From positions 1 through 64,000 of the forward strand of contig CAJUMX010000002.1 of assembly GCA_910587705.1 (NCBI GenBank): 64,000 bases of DNA. Direction: 5' to 3'. The stretch is from an uncultured Oscillibacter sp. GTDB taxonomy: Bacteria; Bacillota; Clostridia; Oscillospirales; Oscillospiraceae. Under the pieces are notes generated by a model that ran no database searches, was not told the origin of the DNA, and worked only from the letters and a program-made list of their open reading frames with translations. A program made the position numbers and the translations under genes. Positions 34,379 through 41,599 of this stretch are shown in pieces (the stretch's first letter is position 1; each line of letters begins with the position of its first letter).

Positions 34379-34413
34379 TTGACTTTTTGGTATCAAAATG
34401 ATAATATTTTCAT
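34379..34413 (+). promoter_or_regulatory. Sigma-A promoter with palindromic operator, HTH regulator gene
   Basis: TTGACT (34379-34384), 17-base spacer, TAATAT (34402-34407). A 16-base near-palindrome ATGATAATATTTTCAT (34398-34413) covers the -10 box. A related site lies on the promoter at 35013-35047, so both may be bound by the regulator encoded at 34437. Confidence 0.7.
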
Positions 34414-34436
34414 ATATCAAAGTAGGAGGGCGAAAG

Positions 34437-34979
34437 ATGACCGATAAACTTATGGATTGCATTACAAATCCGGTAAAATGTAAATTGCTTCTTGAAATAT
34501 ATTCAAAAGGGAAAACAACAGCGAAACATTTAGCCGATATTTATAACGATATTCCTCAGGCCACCCTATACCGGCACATCAAAAAAATGTTGAGTGACGG
34601 CATTTTACAAGTGGTTGAAGAAACACAGGTACGCGGCACAGTAGAAAAAACATACGCACTGGCATACGACATCAACAGCAATATGGAAAATATGGTTGAG
34701 GAAAATTCCGGCGAACTTTATATGCAGTATTTCATGCAGTATATCTTTGGATTTGCAAAACAGTTTCAAGAATATTGTCAATCTCCAAATATCAATATCA
34801 AAAAAGATATGACGGGATTTTCTCTTTCCCCACTATATCTCTCTGATGATGAATTGACTTCTCTTGTAACAAGCATTTCTCAAATAATCAACACAGTAAA
34901 AAACAATAAACCTAATTCAGAACGTAAATTACGGACGATAGGTGTAATCGTATCTCCGGCAGAAAATACAGACAAATAA
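34437..34979 (+). CDS. Winged-helix transcriptional regulator of the ABC cassette
   Basis: The 180-residue protein has an N-terminal ArsR/HTH_20-type winged helix (about 5-85), with the recognition helix around DIPQATLYRHIKKML. The helical C-terminal part (about 90-165) probably serves dimerisation or ligand sensing. Codons are AT-rich unlike flanking host genes. ATG 34437 follows AGGAGG by seven bases. It precedes, in the same direction, the small membrane protein and ABC genes, each unit having its own promoter with the same palindrome. It is probably their repressor, which remains inference. Confidence 0.8.
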   Translation: MTDKLMDCITNPVKCKLLLEIYSKGKTTAKHLADIYNDIPQATLYRHIKKMLSDGILQVVEETQVRGTVEKTYALAYDINSNMENMVEENSGELYMQYFMQYIFGFAKQFQEYCQSPNINIKKDMTGFSLSPLYLSDDELTSLVTSISQIINTVKNNKPNSERKLRTIGVIVSPAENTDK

Positions 34980-34981
34980 AA

Positions 34982-35011
34982 TGACCGTCCCAAATCAGTG
35001 GGGCGGTTTCT
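34982..35011 (+). terminator. Weak terminator after the regulator gene
   Basis: Eight-pair stem with one G-U pair (ACCGTCCC with GGGGCGGT) followed by TTTC. It ends the regulator transcript just before the cassette promoter. Confidence 0.5.
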
Positions 35012-35012
35012 A

Positions 35013-35047
35013 TTGACTTTATATTCTCATTATGATAATATTATTAA
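35013..35047 (+). promoter_or_regulatory. Sigma-A promoter of the YxlEFG-like cassette with operator-like repeat
   Basis: TTGACT (35013-35018), 17-base spacer, TAATAT (35036-35041). The segment ATGATAATATTATTAA (35032-35047) shares its first eleven bases with the palindrome on the regulator promoter and is itself symmetric at 12 of 16 positions. Confidence 0.7.
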
Positions 35048-35073
35048 AATAATAAAGTATAGGAGGTAAAACA

Positions 35074-35277
35074 TTGAACACTTTATTTGACATTCTGCCT
35101 TTGCTGGCTCCCGTCCTGTTGGTAGACATCGCTCTTGCAGTGACGGCGGTAAGACACATTCTGCAACACCCGCGCTATCGCTTTGGAAACAGAGCCATGT
35201 GGCTTGTAATTGTTGTCGTCCTCTTGCTCTTTGGACCGATTGTTTATTTTGTCTTTGGAAAGGGGGAGAACGAATGA
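35074..35277 (+). CDS. PLDc_N-type small membrane protein (YxlE-like)
   Basis: A 67-residue protein starting at TTG 35074 with AGGAGG eight bases upstream. Two membrane segments at about 8-27 and 42-61 flank a basic loop, and the C-terminal WLVIVVVLLLFGPIVYFVFGKGE matches the phospholipase-D-nuclease N-terminal family. The same small protein precedes an ABC ATPase and permease in Bacillus (yxlE-yxlF-yxlG). Its stop overlaps the ATPase start, so translation is coupled. It may modulate the transporter or a membrane sensor. Confidence 0.8.
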   Translation: MNTLFDILPLLAPVLLVDIALAVTAVRHILQHPRYRFGNRAMWLVIVVVLLLFGPIVYFVFGKGENE

Positions 35278-36191
35278 ACGTCCTCACAATACAAAATTTA
35301 TCTAAAAGTTTTGGAAAACAGAAAATTATTGACACTCTTAATCTGTCTGTACCAGAGGGAAGTGTCTTTGGTTTCATAGGGAAAAATGGAGCTGGCAAAA
35401 CAACGACCATGAAAATGGTATTGGGACTATTACAACCCGACAACGGAAAAATCTATGTTTGCAATGATCCGGTTTGCTTTGGGCAGACAAGGACAAATCA
35501 ATATATTGGATATTTGCCGGACGTTCCAGAATTTTACAACTATATGACGCCGATACAGTATCTAAAGCTATGCGGAGAAGTCATTGGTCTATCAAAAGCC
35601 GAAATATCAAAAAGAAGTGAAGAACTTCTCTTCCTTGTCGGTCTAAACAATGTAATAAAGCAAATCGGCGGATTTTCTCGCGGTATGAAGCAACGATTGG
35701 GAATTGCACAGGCATTGCTCACACAGCCGAAATTACTGATTTGTGATGAACCGACAAGTGCGCTTGATCCCGTAGGAAGAAAAGAGATTTTGGATATTCT
35801 CTATAAAATCAGCGGAACGACGACGGTGCTATTTTCCACTCATATCCTTTCTGATGTAGAACGTATTTGCGACCATGCCGCCTTTTTGAATGAGGGAAAA
35901 ATCGCTGTCACTGGAACACTTGCAGAGATTAAGGCTTTGCATGGTCACGACAGTTTGCTTTTGGAATTTTCGGCAGATAAAGATTTACAGCTTTTCAAGA
36001 AACAAAAATCCATAGAGCCATTGTTACTTCATTCTGAAGAAAATAACAGGGAACTTATTTTACATAGCCGCGATATGGTAAATGTGCAAAAATCCTTGTT
36101 TCGCGTCCTTGCGGAAACAGGGATTTGCCCCGTAAAAATAGAACTTATGGAGCCGTCCCTTGAAAGTCTGTTTTTGGAGGTAGTGAAATGA
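35274..36191 (+). CDS. ABC transporter ATP-binding protein (YxlF-like)
   Basis: The 305-residue ATPase has Walker A GKNGAGKTT near residue 38, the signature FSRGMKQRLGI, Walker B LLICDEPTSALDP and switch His in FSTHILSDVE, followed by a C-terminal extension of about 85 residues typical of CcmA/NatA-type exporters. ATG 35274 overlaps the upstream stop codon. The partner permease follows with a four-base overlap. Such ABC-2 exporters often confer resistance to antimicrobial peptides or control a membrane signal; the substrate is unknown. Confidence 0.92.
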   Translation: MNVLTIQNLSKSFGKQKIIDTLNLSVPEGSVFGFIGKNGAGKTTTMKMVLGLLQPDNGKIYVCNDPVCFGQTRTNQYIGYLPDVPEFYNYMTPIQYLKLCGEVIGLSKAEISKRSEELLFLVGLNNVIKQIGGFSRGMKQRLGIAQALLTQPKLLICDEPTSALDPVGRKEILDILYKISGTTTVLFSTHILSDVERICDHAAFLNEGKIAVTGTLAEIKALHGHDSLLLEFSADKDLQLFKKQKSIEPLLLHSEENNRELILHSRDMVNVQKSLFRVLAETGICPVKIELMEPSLESLFLEVVK

Positions 36192-36946
36192 ATGGATATA
36201 TTGCTTTTATGAAAAAAGAATTTACGGAAAATATGAAGAATTATCGTTTTATTATCTTGTTTGCGGTCTTTTTGATTTTCGGCATTATGAGCGCATTTCT
36301 TGCAAAATTTACGCCGGAAATTCTATCAGCTTTAGCCGCAGATATGGAAATGACCTCTGAACCAGTCGCTTTGGACGCATGGAAACAATTTTACAAGAAC
36401 ATTTCTGGCGTTGGGTTCAGCGCATTTATCATTTTGTTTGGAAGCTGTCTGTCGAATGAATATTCCAAAGGAACTTTAGTTTTAATGGTTACAAAGGGGC
36501 TGTCCCGTAAAGCTGTTATCCTTGCAAAATATACAGTAGCCGCCACACTTATGACAATCAGTTATTGGATTGGATATGCTGCGACATACGGTTACACAGC
36601 CCTTTTATGGAATGATAACAACCTTTCAAATGTTGTTTTAGCCGCAAGCTTTCTTTGGATAGTCGGTTTTCTGTATTTGAGTATTCTAATGATTGGGTGT
36701 GTGATATTCAAACAGACTTTCACAAGCATACTCTTTACGGGCGGCATTGTCGCCATAATATCCTTGCTCGGAATGATAGAACCGATTGCGAAATTCAATC
36801 CGTTCATTTTAACCTCAAAAAATGTAGATTTGATTTCCGGCGAAGCTGTTCCGGCAGAATTTGTAATACCAGCTTTCATTTCAATCATTTTATCCATTTT
36901 CGGATTGCTGATTGCTATTCGGCTTTTCAACAAAAAACAACTTTGA
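36188..36946 (+). CDS. ABC-2 type permease (YxlG-like)
   Basis: A 252-residue integral membrane protein with about six segments, an N-terminal cytoplasmic stretch MKKEFTENMKNYRF and the YSKGTLVLMVTKGLSRKAVI region typical of the ABC-2 family. It pairs with the preceding ATPase by an ATGA overlap. AT-rich codon use marks it as part of the acquired island. The ArsR-type regulator gene begins 15 bases downstream. Confidence 0.88.
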   Translation: MNGYIAFMKKEFTENMKNYRFIILFAVFLIFGIMSAFLAKFTPEILSALAADMEMTSEPVALDAWKQFYKNISGVGFSAFIILFGSCLSNEYSKGTLVLMVTKGLSRKAVILAKYTVAATLMTISYWIGYAATYGYTALLWNDNNLSNVVLAASFLWIVGFLYLSILMIGCVIFKQTFTSILFTGGIVAIISLLGMIEPIAKFNPFILTSKNVDLISGEAVPAEFVIPAFISIILSIFGLLIAIRLFNKKQL

Positions 36947-36960
36947 ACAGTGAATATAAA

Positions 36961-37239
36961 ATGATTAAGGCTTGTGATTGCTTAGACAGACAATTTCATG
37001 CTCTCGCCGATGATACAAGGCTAAAAATCATTGAGCTTTTAAGGGATTATCCGCTTAACGCGGGGGAAATTGCAAGCTATTTCACCATTTCCCATGCTTC
37101 TATATCGTATCATTTGCAAAAGTTAGAAAAATGCAATCTTGTTACGGTTGAGAAGTTAGGAAGATATAAAAAATACAGGTTGAACAAGGAGACATTTGAG
37201 AAAATCTCCTTTTGGTTAAGCAATTTAATTTCAACATAA
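36961..37239 (+). CDS. ArsR family winged-helix regulator
   Basis: The 92-residue protein is almost only an HTH_5 domain: LADDTRLKIIELLRDYPLNAGEIASYF, then recognition helix SHASISYHLQKLE and wing VTVEKLGRYKKYRL. No metal-binding Cys pair of ArsR/SmtB type is seen apart from Cys5 and Cys7 near the N-terminus. The protein resembles SdpR-like autorepressors. ATG 36961 lacks a strong ribosome site, so expression may depend on coupling to the permease gene. It is the second regulator attached to the same cassette. Confidence 0.85.
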   Translation: MIKACDCLDRQFHALADDTRLKIIELLRDYPLNAGEIASYFTISHASISYHLQKLEKCNLVTVEKLGRYKKYRLNKETFEKISFWLSNLIST

Positions 37240-37565
37240 ATCTGCCGGACGACGGCAAAAGAAAAAAAGCCGTCGTACAGCAGACATACTCTTATGCGCT
37301 TAAAGCGGCGGCTTAGATAAAGCCGCCGTTTTATTTTTATGGCGGCTTCGGGAGGTTGCCGCCATGCCGATTACAAGTGTCATGGATAATAGATTGTCAA
37401 AAAAATCATGCCTACCATAGCGGAGTATTCCGACTATGAAGATGAACACACATATCATTTAGTATGCCTTAATAATTCGTATTACTCAAACGCTCACGCG
37501 GTTTTATCCCGCATGGGCGTTTGTTGTAATAGCCCCCTACTGGGAAGAAAGGGGGTGATGAGAAA
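37240..37565 (+). other. Intergenic stretch with two hairpins and a short ORF
   Basis: Holds an eight-base-arm hairpin (37249-37256 with 37269-37276) and a terminator (37306-37328 followed by a T-rich tail). A 53-codon ORF at 37408-37569 overlaps the next gene by ATGA but lacks a ribosome site. An 18-codon frame at 37364 with GGGAGG upstream also occurs. These two short frames may be remnants of one broken small gene. Confidence 0.4.
37306..37338 (+). terminator. Terminator downstream of the ArsR gene
   Basis: Nine-base perfect arms (37306-37314, 37320-37328) are followed by TTTTATTTTTA. It ends the ABC cassette. Confidence 0.8.
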
Positions 37566-38024
37566 ATGAGGTATTCTGAACAATTCATGGAGCATATCGA
37601 ATACGCCTTTGCCGCTTTTTGCAGAATTGTTCTCCGCAATGCGGCAATCAGCGCATACCGCGATTTTGGACGGAAACAGAAGCACGAAGTATCGCTTGAC
37701 TATCTGATGTCCGAAACACCCTTTGAACCGTTCACAACAGATAATTACTTTGAGCAATACGACATTCCAACTGTTTTTGTTGTGAAAGGGCAGAAAATTG
37801 TTGTGGCAAGCAAACGGTTAGCCGACGCATTAGCCAGATTGCCGGAGCAACGGCGTGTTGTCCTGCTGATGTACTTCTTCCTTGGTTACACTGATACAGA
37901 AGTCGGGAACGAGTATGGACGAAACAGAAGCACAGCTAATTACTGGAAACACGCGGCATTGAAGCAGTTGAGAAAGGAATGGTTAAAATCAGAACATGAG
38001 GAACAAGAAGCTGATACCCTTTGA
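37566..38024 (+). CDS. Sigma-70-like protein of Tn916-family elements
   Basis: The 152-residue protein has a short N-terminal helical part and a C-terminal sigma region 4-like HTH (LPEQRRVVLLMYFFLGYTDTEVGNEYGRNRSTANYWKHAALKQL). It corresponds in type and place to the regulatory orf7 of Tn916-like elements. ATG 37566 follows a strong AAAGGGGGTGAT ribosome site. Its stop region overlaps the HTH_16 gene. In complete elements xis and int follow; here they are absent. Confidence 0.82.
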   Translation: MRYSEQFMEHIEYAFAAFCRIVLRNAAISAYRDFGRKQKHEVSLDYLMSETPFEPFTTDNYFEQYDIPTVFVVKGQKIVVASKRLADALARLPEQRRVVLLMYFFLGYTDTEVGNEYGRNRSTANYWKHAALKQLRKEWLKSEHEEQEADTL

Positions 38025-38199
38025 AGTTATTGAAAAAGCTGTCGCCGGCGAGCCAGAAGCCATAGACGCGGTATTGTGGCACTATGCCGGACATATCAAG
38101 TACCTGTCTACCTATCGGGGACATATCAACGACGATATTCAAGACCGTTTGAAAGCACAGCTTATCAAAGCTATCCTGCAATTCCGTTTTGACAGGTAG
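37996..38199 (+). CDS. HTH_16 family small regulator (Tn916 orf8-like)
   Basis: A 67-residue protein with the HTH_16 pattern FEVIEKAVAGEPEAIDAVLWHY and the tail DRLKAQLIKAILQFRFDR. It overlaps the sigma-like gene by 29 bases, as its homologues do in conjugative elements, where the pair helps control transfer or excision. The hairpin at 38218-38264 follows. With no integrase or excisionase nearby, the pair is probably a relic or acts on something else. Confidence 0.85.
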   Translation: MRNKKLIPFEVIEKAVAGEPEAIDAVLWHYAGHIKYLSTYRGHINDDIQDRLKAQLIKAILQFRFDR

Positions 38200-38217
38200 G
38201 AAGTAGCAAAGCCAGAA

Positions 38218-38264
38218 AAAGCCGTCAAGGATAAAATGCACGCTTACGCGTCCTTGACGGCTTT
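38218..38264 (+). terminator. Hairpin terminator after the HTH_16 gene
   Basis: Eleven-base perfect arms (38221-38231, 38251-38261) are flanked by AAA and TTT, with a 19-base loop. Confidence 0.6.
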
Positions 38265-38469
38265 CCCTGTCTTTGCTGTTGGGCGGCTAAGAGAGCGCAA
38301 TCGGATAGACCGCTTACGCTCTCAATCCATTATGGAATGATACGCATTAAATGGCTTCTCTCGCTTGATTTAAGCGGCATTACAGCGGCGATAGGGGCAG
38401 GAGCAAGGGTTTTATACTCCCACCCTTAAAAACAGTGTTCTATTGCGTAACATAGCAAACGATACTTCT

Positions 38470-38692
38470 TTATGCTGTCATTTCCGTTCTATTCTTTTTC
38501 CATTCCGGCGGCTCTGCCGCGTTGTCTTGCTTCAAAGGGAAGGGAGTAGGGAAAGGGTAGGAAGGGAAACGGTATTTGATTAAATCTGTATTTGATTTTT
38601 CTTTAGTTATTTATATCTTTATTTAATTGCGTTGGATTTTCCAACGTAGGATAATCCAATGTAGGTTTTTCCAACATAGGGAAATCCAACAT
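38470..38692 (-). pseudogene. Remnant of a mobile-element replication initiator
   Basis: On the minus strand one frame (38692-38603) reads repeats of the form Leu-Asp/Glu-x-Pro-Thr/Met and then NPTQLNKDIN before a stop. After a one-base frame change a second stretch reads KEKSNTDLIKYRFP and ends at 38470. Such Leu-x-x-Pro-Thr repeats ending in NPTQLN are, as I recall, typical of RepA/DUF6017-type initiators of clostridial elements. No N-terminal domain or intact frame exists, so this is a decayed fragment. Family assignment rests on memory of the repeat pattern. Confidence 0.5.
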
Positions 38693-38695
38693 AGG
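38636..38695. repeat. Four tandem 15-base direct repeats
   Basis: Units at 38636, 38651, 38666 and 38681 share TCCAAYRTAGG at their 3' part. Fifteen bases equal five codons, which explains the Leu-x-x-Pro-Thr repeat on the minus strand. They could also act as iterons for the initiator they encode. Confidence 0.65.
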
Positions 38696-38744
38696 CGGTT
38701 ATGCTCCCTCGGATAGTTACCACAGTTTTGTTACGCAGTAGAAA

Positions 38745-39008
38745 GGCGTTTTTAAGGAAAAAGGTACAAATCCCTTGCCGCGCGAGAAACGCGCCCGCAA
38801 AGCCGCCTGTATCAATGCTTTTTCAGCCCCTAATGCGTAACAAAGGGCATGAAAAAAGCGGGCAAGAAACGCTTTGTTTCTCACTCGCCTTTTTCTGCAC
38901 CCTGTATGGCAGCCACCCTGTTTCAGTTTGTTGGTTGATACTGTTTTATGAGTAGCTACCAAAGGGCCTGCCGCTTGCTTTTCCAGGGTTTTCAGGGTTT
39001 GCGGAGAC
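38745..39008. other. Island-to-chromosome junction region without a supported gene
   Basis: Contains the 118-base inverted-repeat segment (to 38844) and the 3' flank of the ispH-S1 gene. The open frame running through here on the minus strand is an out-of-frame continuation from the S1 coding region. No convincing terminator for ispH-S1 was found. Confidence 0.4.
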
Positions 39009-40967
39009 TTACTCCTCCACCTCGTCCTCCATAGGCTCCTCCACGGAGGGAGCCAGCAGGGCACGAATGGACAGGGAAATCTTCTTCCGCTCCTCGTCCA
39101 CGGCGGTGATCTTGGCGTCCACCATCTGGCCCTCGGACAGCACGTCCTCCGGCTTTTCGATGCGGCGGTCGGCAATCTGGGAAATGTGGATCAGGCCGTC
39201 CACGCCGGGAACCACCTCGGCAAAGGCGCCGAAGCTCATCAGCTTGACCACCCGAACGGAGGCCACGTCGCCCACGGCGTACTTGTCCATGAACACCTGC
39301 CAAGGGTCTACGTTGTGATCCTTCACGCCCAGGGAAATCTTCCGCTTCTCGGGATCGAAGGAGATCACATAAACCTCCATGGTGTCGCCCACCTTGCACA
39401 CCTCGGAGGGTGTCTTGATGCGGCTCCAGCTCAGCTCCGAGATATGTACCATGCCGTCCACGCCGCCGATGTCGACGAACACGCCATAGCTGGTCATGGA
39501 TTTTACGGTTCCGGTGTAGCGCTTGCCCACCTCGATGTTGGCCCAAATCTCCTCCTGGGCGGCCCGGCGGGCCTCGTCGGAGACGGAACGGATGGAGCCC
39601 ACCACCCGGCGGCGGGCCCGGTTCACCTCGGTGACCCGGAGCTGGACCTTCTGTCCCTTCATGGCGGAGAGATCGGCGCCCCGGGGCTGGCCGCTCTGGG
39701 AGGCGGGAACGAACACCCGCACGCCCTTGACGGACACCACAATGCCGCCCTTGTTCTCCTCGGTGACGGTGCCTTCCATCACGGTCTTTTCTTCCACTGC
39801 CTGCTCAATGTTCTCCCAGACCTTCACGGCGTCTAGCCGCTTCTTGGAGAGCTCGGCATAACCTTCCACGTCGTTGACGCGGACAATGTAGGTTTCGATC
39901 TCGTCGCCTACCTTTACCACATCCTCCGGCTTGGCGCTGGGATCATCCGTCAGCTCGCTGAACTTGATATAGGCCGCCTGCTTGGCGCCTACGTCCACCT
40001 GCACCTCCGTCGGGGTAATGGCGGTGACAATGCCGGTTACCTTCTCTCCTGTATTTAAAGTTTTGAAGGACTGGTTCAGCAGTTCCTCAAAGGACTCCTC
40101 GTTGTTCTCCACCGCTCTGATTTCTTCACTCATGGCTGCATATACCTCCTTAATAATGCCCGCTGGCGTGGAAGCACCGGCCGTAAGGCCCGCAACAGAA
40201 CAACCACTGAAAAAATCCGGCGGGAGCTCGTCCGCGTTTTCGATCTGGAGCACGCGGGAGCAGCTCTCCTTACAAATTTCCGTCAAATGTTTGGTGTTGG
40301 CGCTTTTACGGTCTCCTACCACGACCATGACGTCCGCTTTCGCGGCGAGAATGGCCGCTTCAGACTGACGCTTATGCGTAGCGGTACATATTGTATCAAA
40401 TTTTTTTGCGTTTGTACACTCTTTTTTTACGATTTTCCAAGAAGTTTCAAAAAGTTCACGAATACATGTGGTTTGCGCAACAACTGTCACCGGCGTCCGC
40501 CGGGCTTCCGGGACCTTTTCCAGCCATGCTTCCACAGCCTCCGGACCGTTGAAAATCAGCGGATGCTTACACCAGCTGGCGATCCCCGCCACCTCCGGGT
40601 GATCCGCGTCACCGATGATGATTGGAACCCGCCCCTCTGTCTCGGCTTGGGCCACTAGGGTCTGGATGCGGCAGACATTGGGACAGGTGGCGTCCACACA
40701 GCGGACACCCTGGGCCTCCAAGCGGTCTAAAACCTGCTTTAACTCCCCGTGAGAACGAATGACTACCACGTCTCCAGGCTGTAAAGCTTCTATACTTTCT
40801 ACTTGTTGAATTCCAGCGGTTTTTAGCTCTTTTATGACGTACGCATTGTGAATAAGGTCCCCCAGCATCCAGCAGCGGCCGGTCTCTGCCGCAGTCTTTT
40901 GGGCCAGCTCCACTGCCCGGCGGACTCCATAGCAAAATCCGGCGCTCTCCGCCAGTATCACTCGCAC
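39009..40967 (-). CDS. ispH: Fusion: HMBPP reductase IspH with ribosomal protein S1 domains
   Basis: A 652-residue fusion. Residues 1-285 form IspH, the Fe-S enzyme releasing IPP and DMAPP, with cluster Cys in AGFCYGVRRA (Cys12), DATCPNV near 95 and FDTICTATHKRQ near 190. Residues about 305-640 hold four S1 RNA-binding repeats, the third and fourth with classic SYGVFVDIGGVDGMVHISEL-type sequence, then an acidic tail. ATG 40967 overlaps the plsC stop. IspH-S1 fusions are known in Clostridia; the S1 part may bind mRNA or ribosomes. It is the right-hand host neighbour of the island. Confidence 0.95.
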   Translation of the reverse strand: MRVILAESAGFCYGVRRAVELAQKTAAETGRCWMLGDLIHNAYVIKELKTAGIQQVESIEALQPGDVVVIRSHGELKQVLDRLEAQGVRCVDATCPNVCRIQTLVAQAETEGRVPIIIGDADHPEVAGIASWCKHPLIFNGPEAVEAWLEKVPEARRTPVTVVAQTTCIRELFETSWKIVKKECTNAKKFDTICTATHKRQSEAAILAAKADVMVVVGDRKSANTKHLTEICKESCSRVLQIENADELPPDFFSGCSVAGLTAGASTPAGIIKEVYAAMSEEIRAVENNEESFEELLNQSFKTLNTGEKVTGIVTAITPTEVQVDVGAKQAAYIKFSELTDDPSAKPEDVVKVGDEIETYIVRVNDVEGYAELSKKRLDAVKVWENIEQAVEEKTVMEGTVTEENKGGIVVSVKGVRVFVPASQSGQPRGADLSAMKGQKVQLRVTEVNRARRRVVGSIRSVSDEARRAAQEEIWANIEVGKRYTGTVKSMTSYGVFVDIGGVDGMVHISELSWSRIKTPSEVCKVGDTMEVYVISFDPEKRKISLGVKDHNVDPWQVFMDKYAVGDVASVRVVKLMSFGAFAEVVPGVDGLIHISQIADRRIEKPEDVLSEGQMVDAKITAVDEERKKISLSIRALLAPSVEEPMEDEVEE

Positions 40968-41599
40968 AGCGGCTTCCCTCCTACGGCCTGACCGCCCAAG
41001 GCGTAGGCCGCTTCCAGCAGATCGTCGGCAATCTTCTGCATTTCCTCCGAGGTGCCCCGGCGGCCGGTATAGTGGGGTTCGTAGGGATCGCCAAATATAA
41101 TACGGGTCTTGTGGAACAATTTTTTCTCCCCATCCACAAAGACCGGCACCAGCGTAGCTCCGGTGCGGACGCCGATCATAGCGGCTCCCGCTTTCGCCTG
41201 AGGCGGCAGGCCGTCTATGTAGCCTATACCGTTGCGGATGGTCGTTCCCTCGGGAAAGATCAGCAAATTATCGCCCTCTTTCAGGACCTGGATGGCAGTG
41301 CGGACGGTGCTGATGTCGTTGTTTCCCCGGCTGACGGGAAAGGCCCCTACCTTTTTTAAAAGCCAGCCCAGGAGGGGATTTTGAAAAAGCTCCTCCTTGG
41401 CCATAATGTGCAGCCGATAATTGATGGGCAGCCGGAGAGCAACCAAAATGGGGTCCCAGTTGCTGGAGTGATTGGGGCAGAGCAGCACGCCGCTTCTGGG
41501 TAGCTTCTCCATACCCTCCACCGAGGTGGGGTGAAGAATCCAAGAAATGAAGCCTACAAAATAATAAATAAAGACAAACAAGCGGTTGAAGGGTTTCAT
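40958..41599 (-). CDS. plsC: 1-acyl-glycerol-3-phosphate acyltransferase
   Basis: PlsC acylates lysophosphatidate to phosphatidate at the membrane. The 213-residue protein has an N-terminal hydrophobic stretch (about 5-20), motif I NHSSNWDP near residue 43 with the catalytic His and Asp, and motif III FPEGTT near 115. Its ATG overlaps the cmk stop and its end overlaps the ispH start. cmk-plsC-ispH(-S1) is a conserved Clostridial order. Confidence 0.93.
   Translation of the reverse strand: MKPFNRLFVFIYYFVGFISWILHPTSVEGMEKLPRSGVLLCPNHSSNWDPILVALRLPINYRLHIMAKEELFQNPLLGWLLKKVGAFPVSRGNNDISTVRTAIQVLKEGDNLLIFPEGTTIRNGIGYIDGLPPQAKAGAAMIGVRTGATLVPVFVDGEKKLFHKTRIIFGDPYEPHYTGRRGTSEEMQKIADDLLEAAYALGGQAVGGKPLCE

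Larger units (their letters stand above)
38438..38844. repeat. Three copies of a TGTTACGCANTA motif
   Basis: Copies occur on the minus strand at 38441-38452, plus strand at 38729-38740, and minus strand at 38831-38842. The first two share a longer 15-base match (38438-38452 inverted and 38729-38743) with one mismatch. The second and third form a 13-of-14 inverted repeat bounding a 118-base segment. They bracket the replication-gene remnant and may mark element ends or recombination sites. Confidence 0.45.

Noticed and set aside
37408..37569. 53-codon ORF overlapping the sigma-like gene start
   Set aside because: No ribosome site before its ATG; listed only within the intergenic description as a possible remnant.
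38636..38695. Tandem repeats considered as a CRISPR array
   Set aside because: Units are 15 bases without spacers and encode an in-frame peptide repeat.
38717..39175. 152-codon minus-strand frame at the island junction
   Set aside because: Its first part is the S1 coding sequence in another frame; the rest is intergenic with no independent start.
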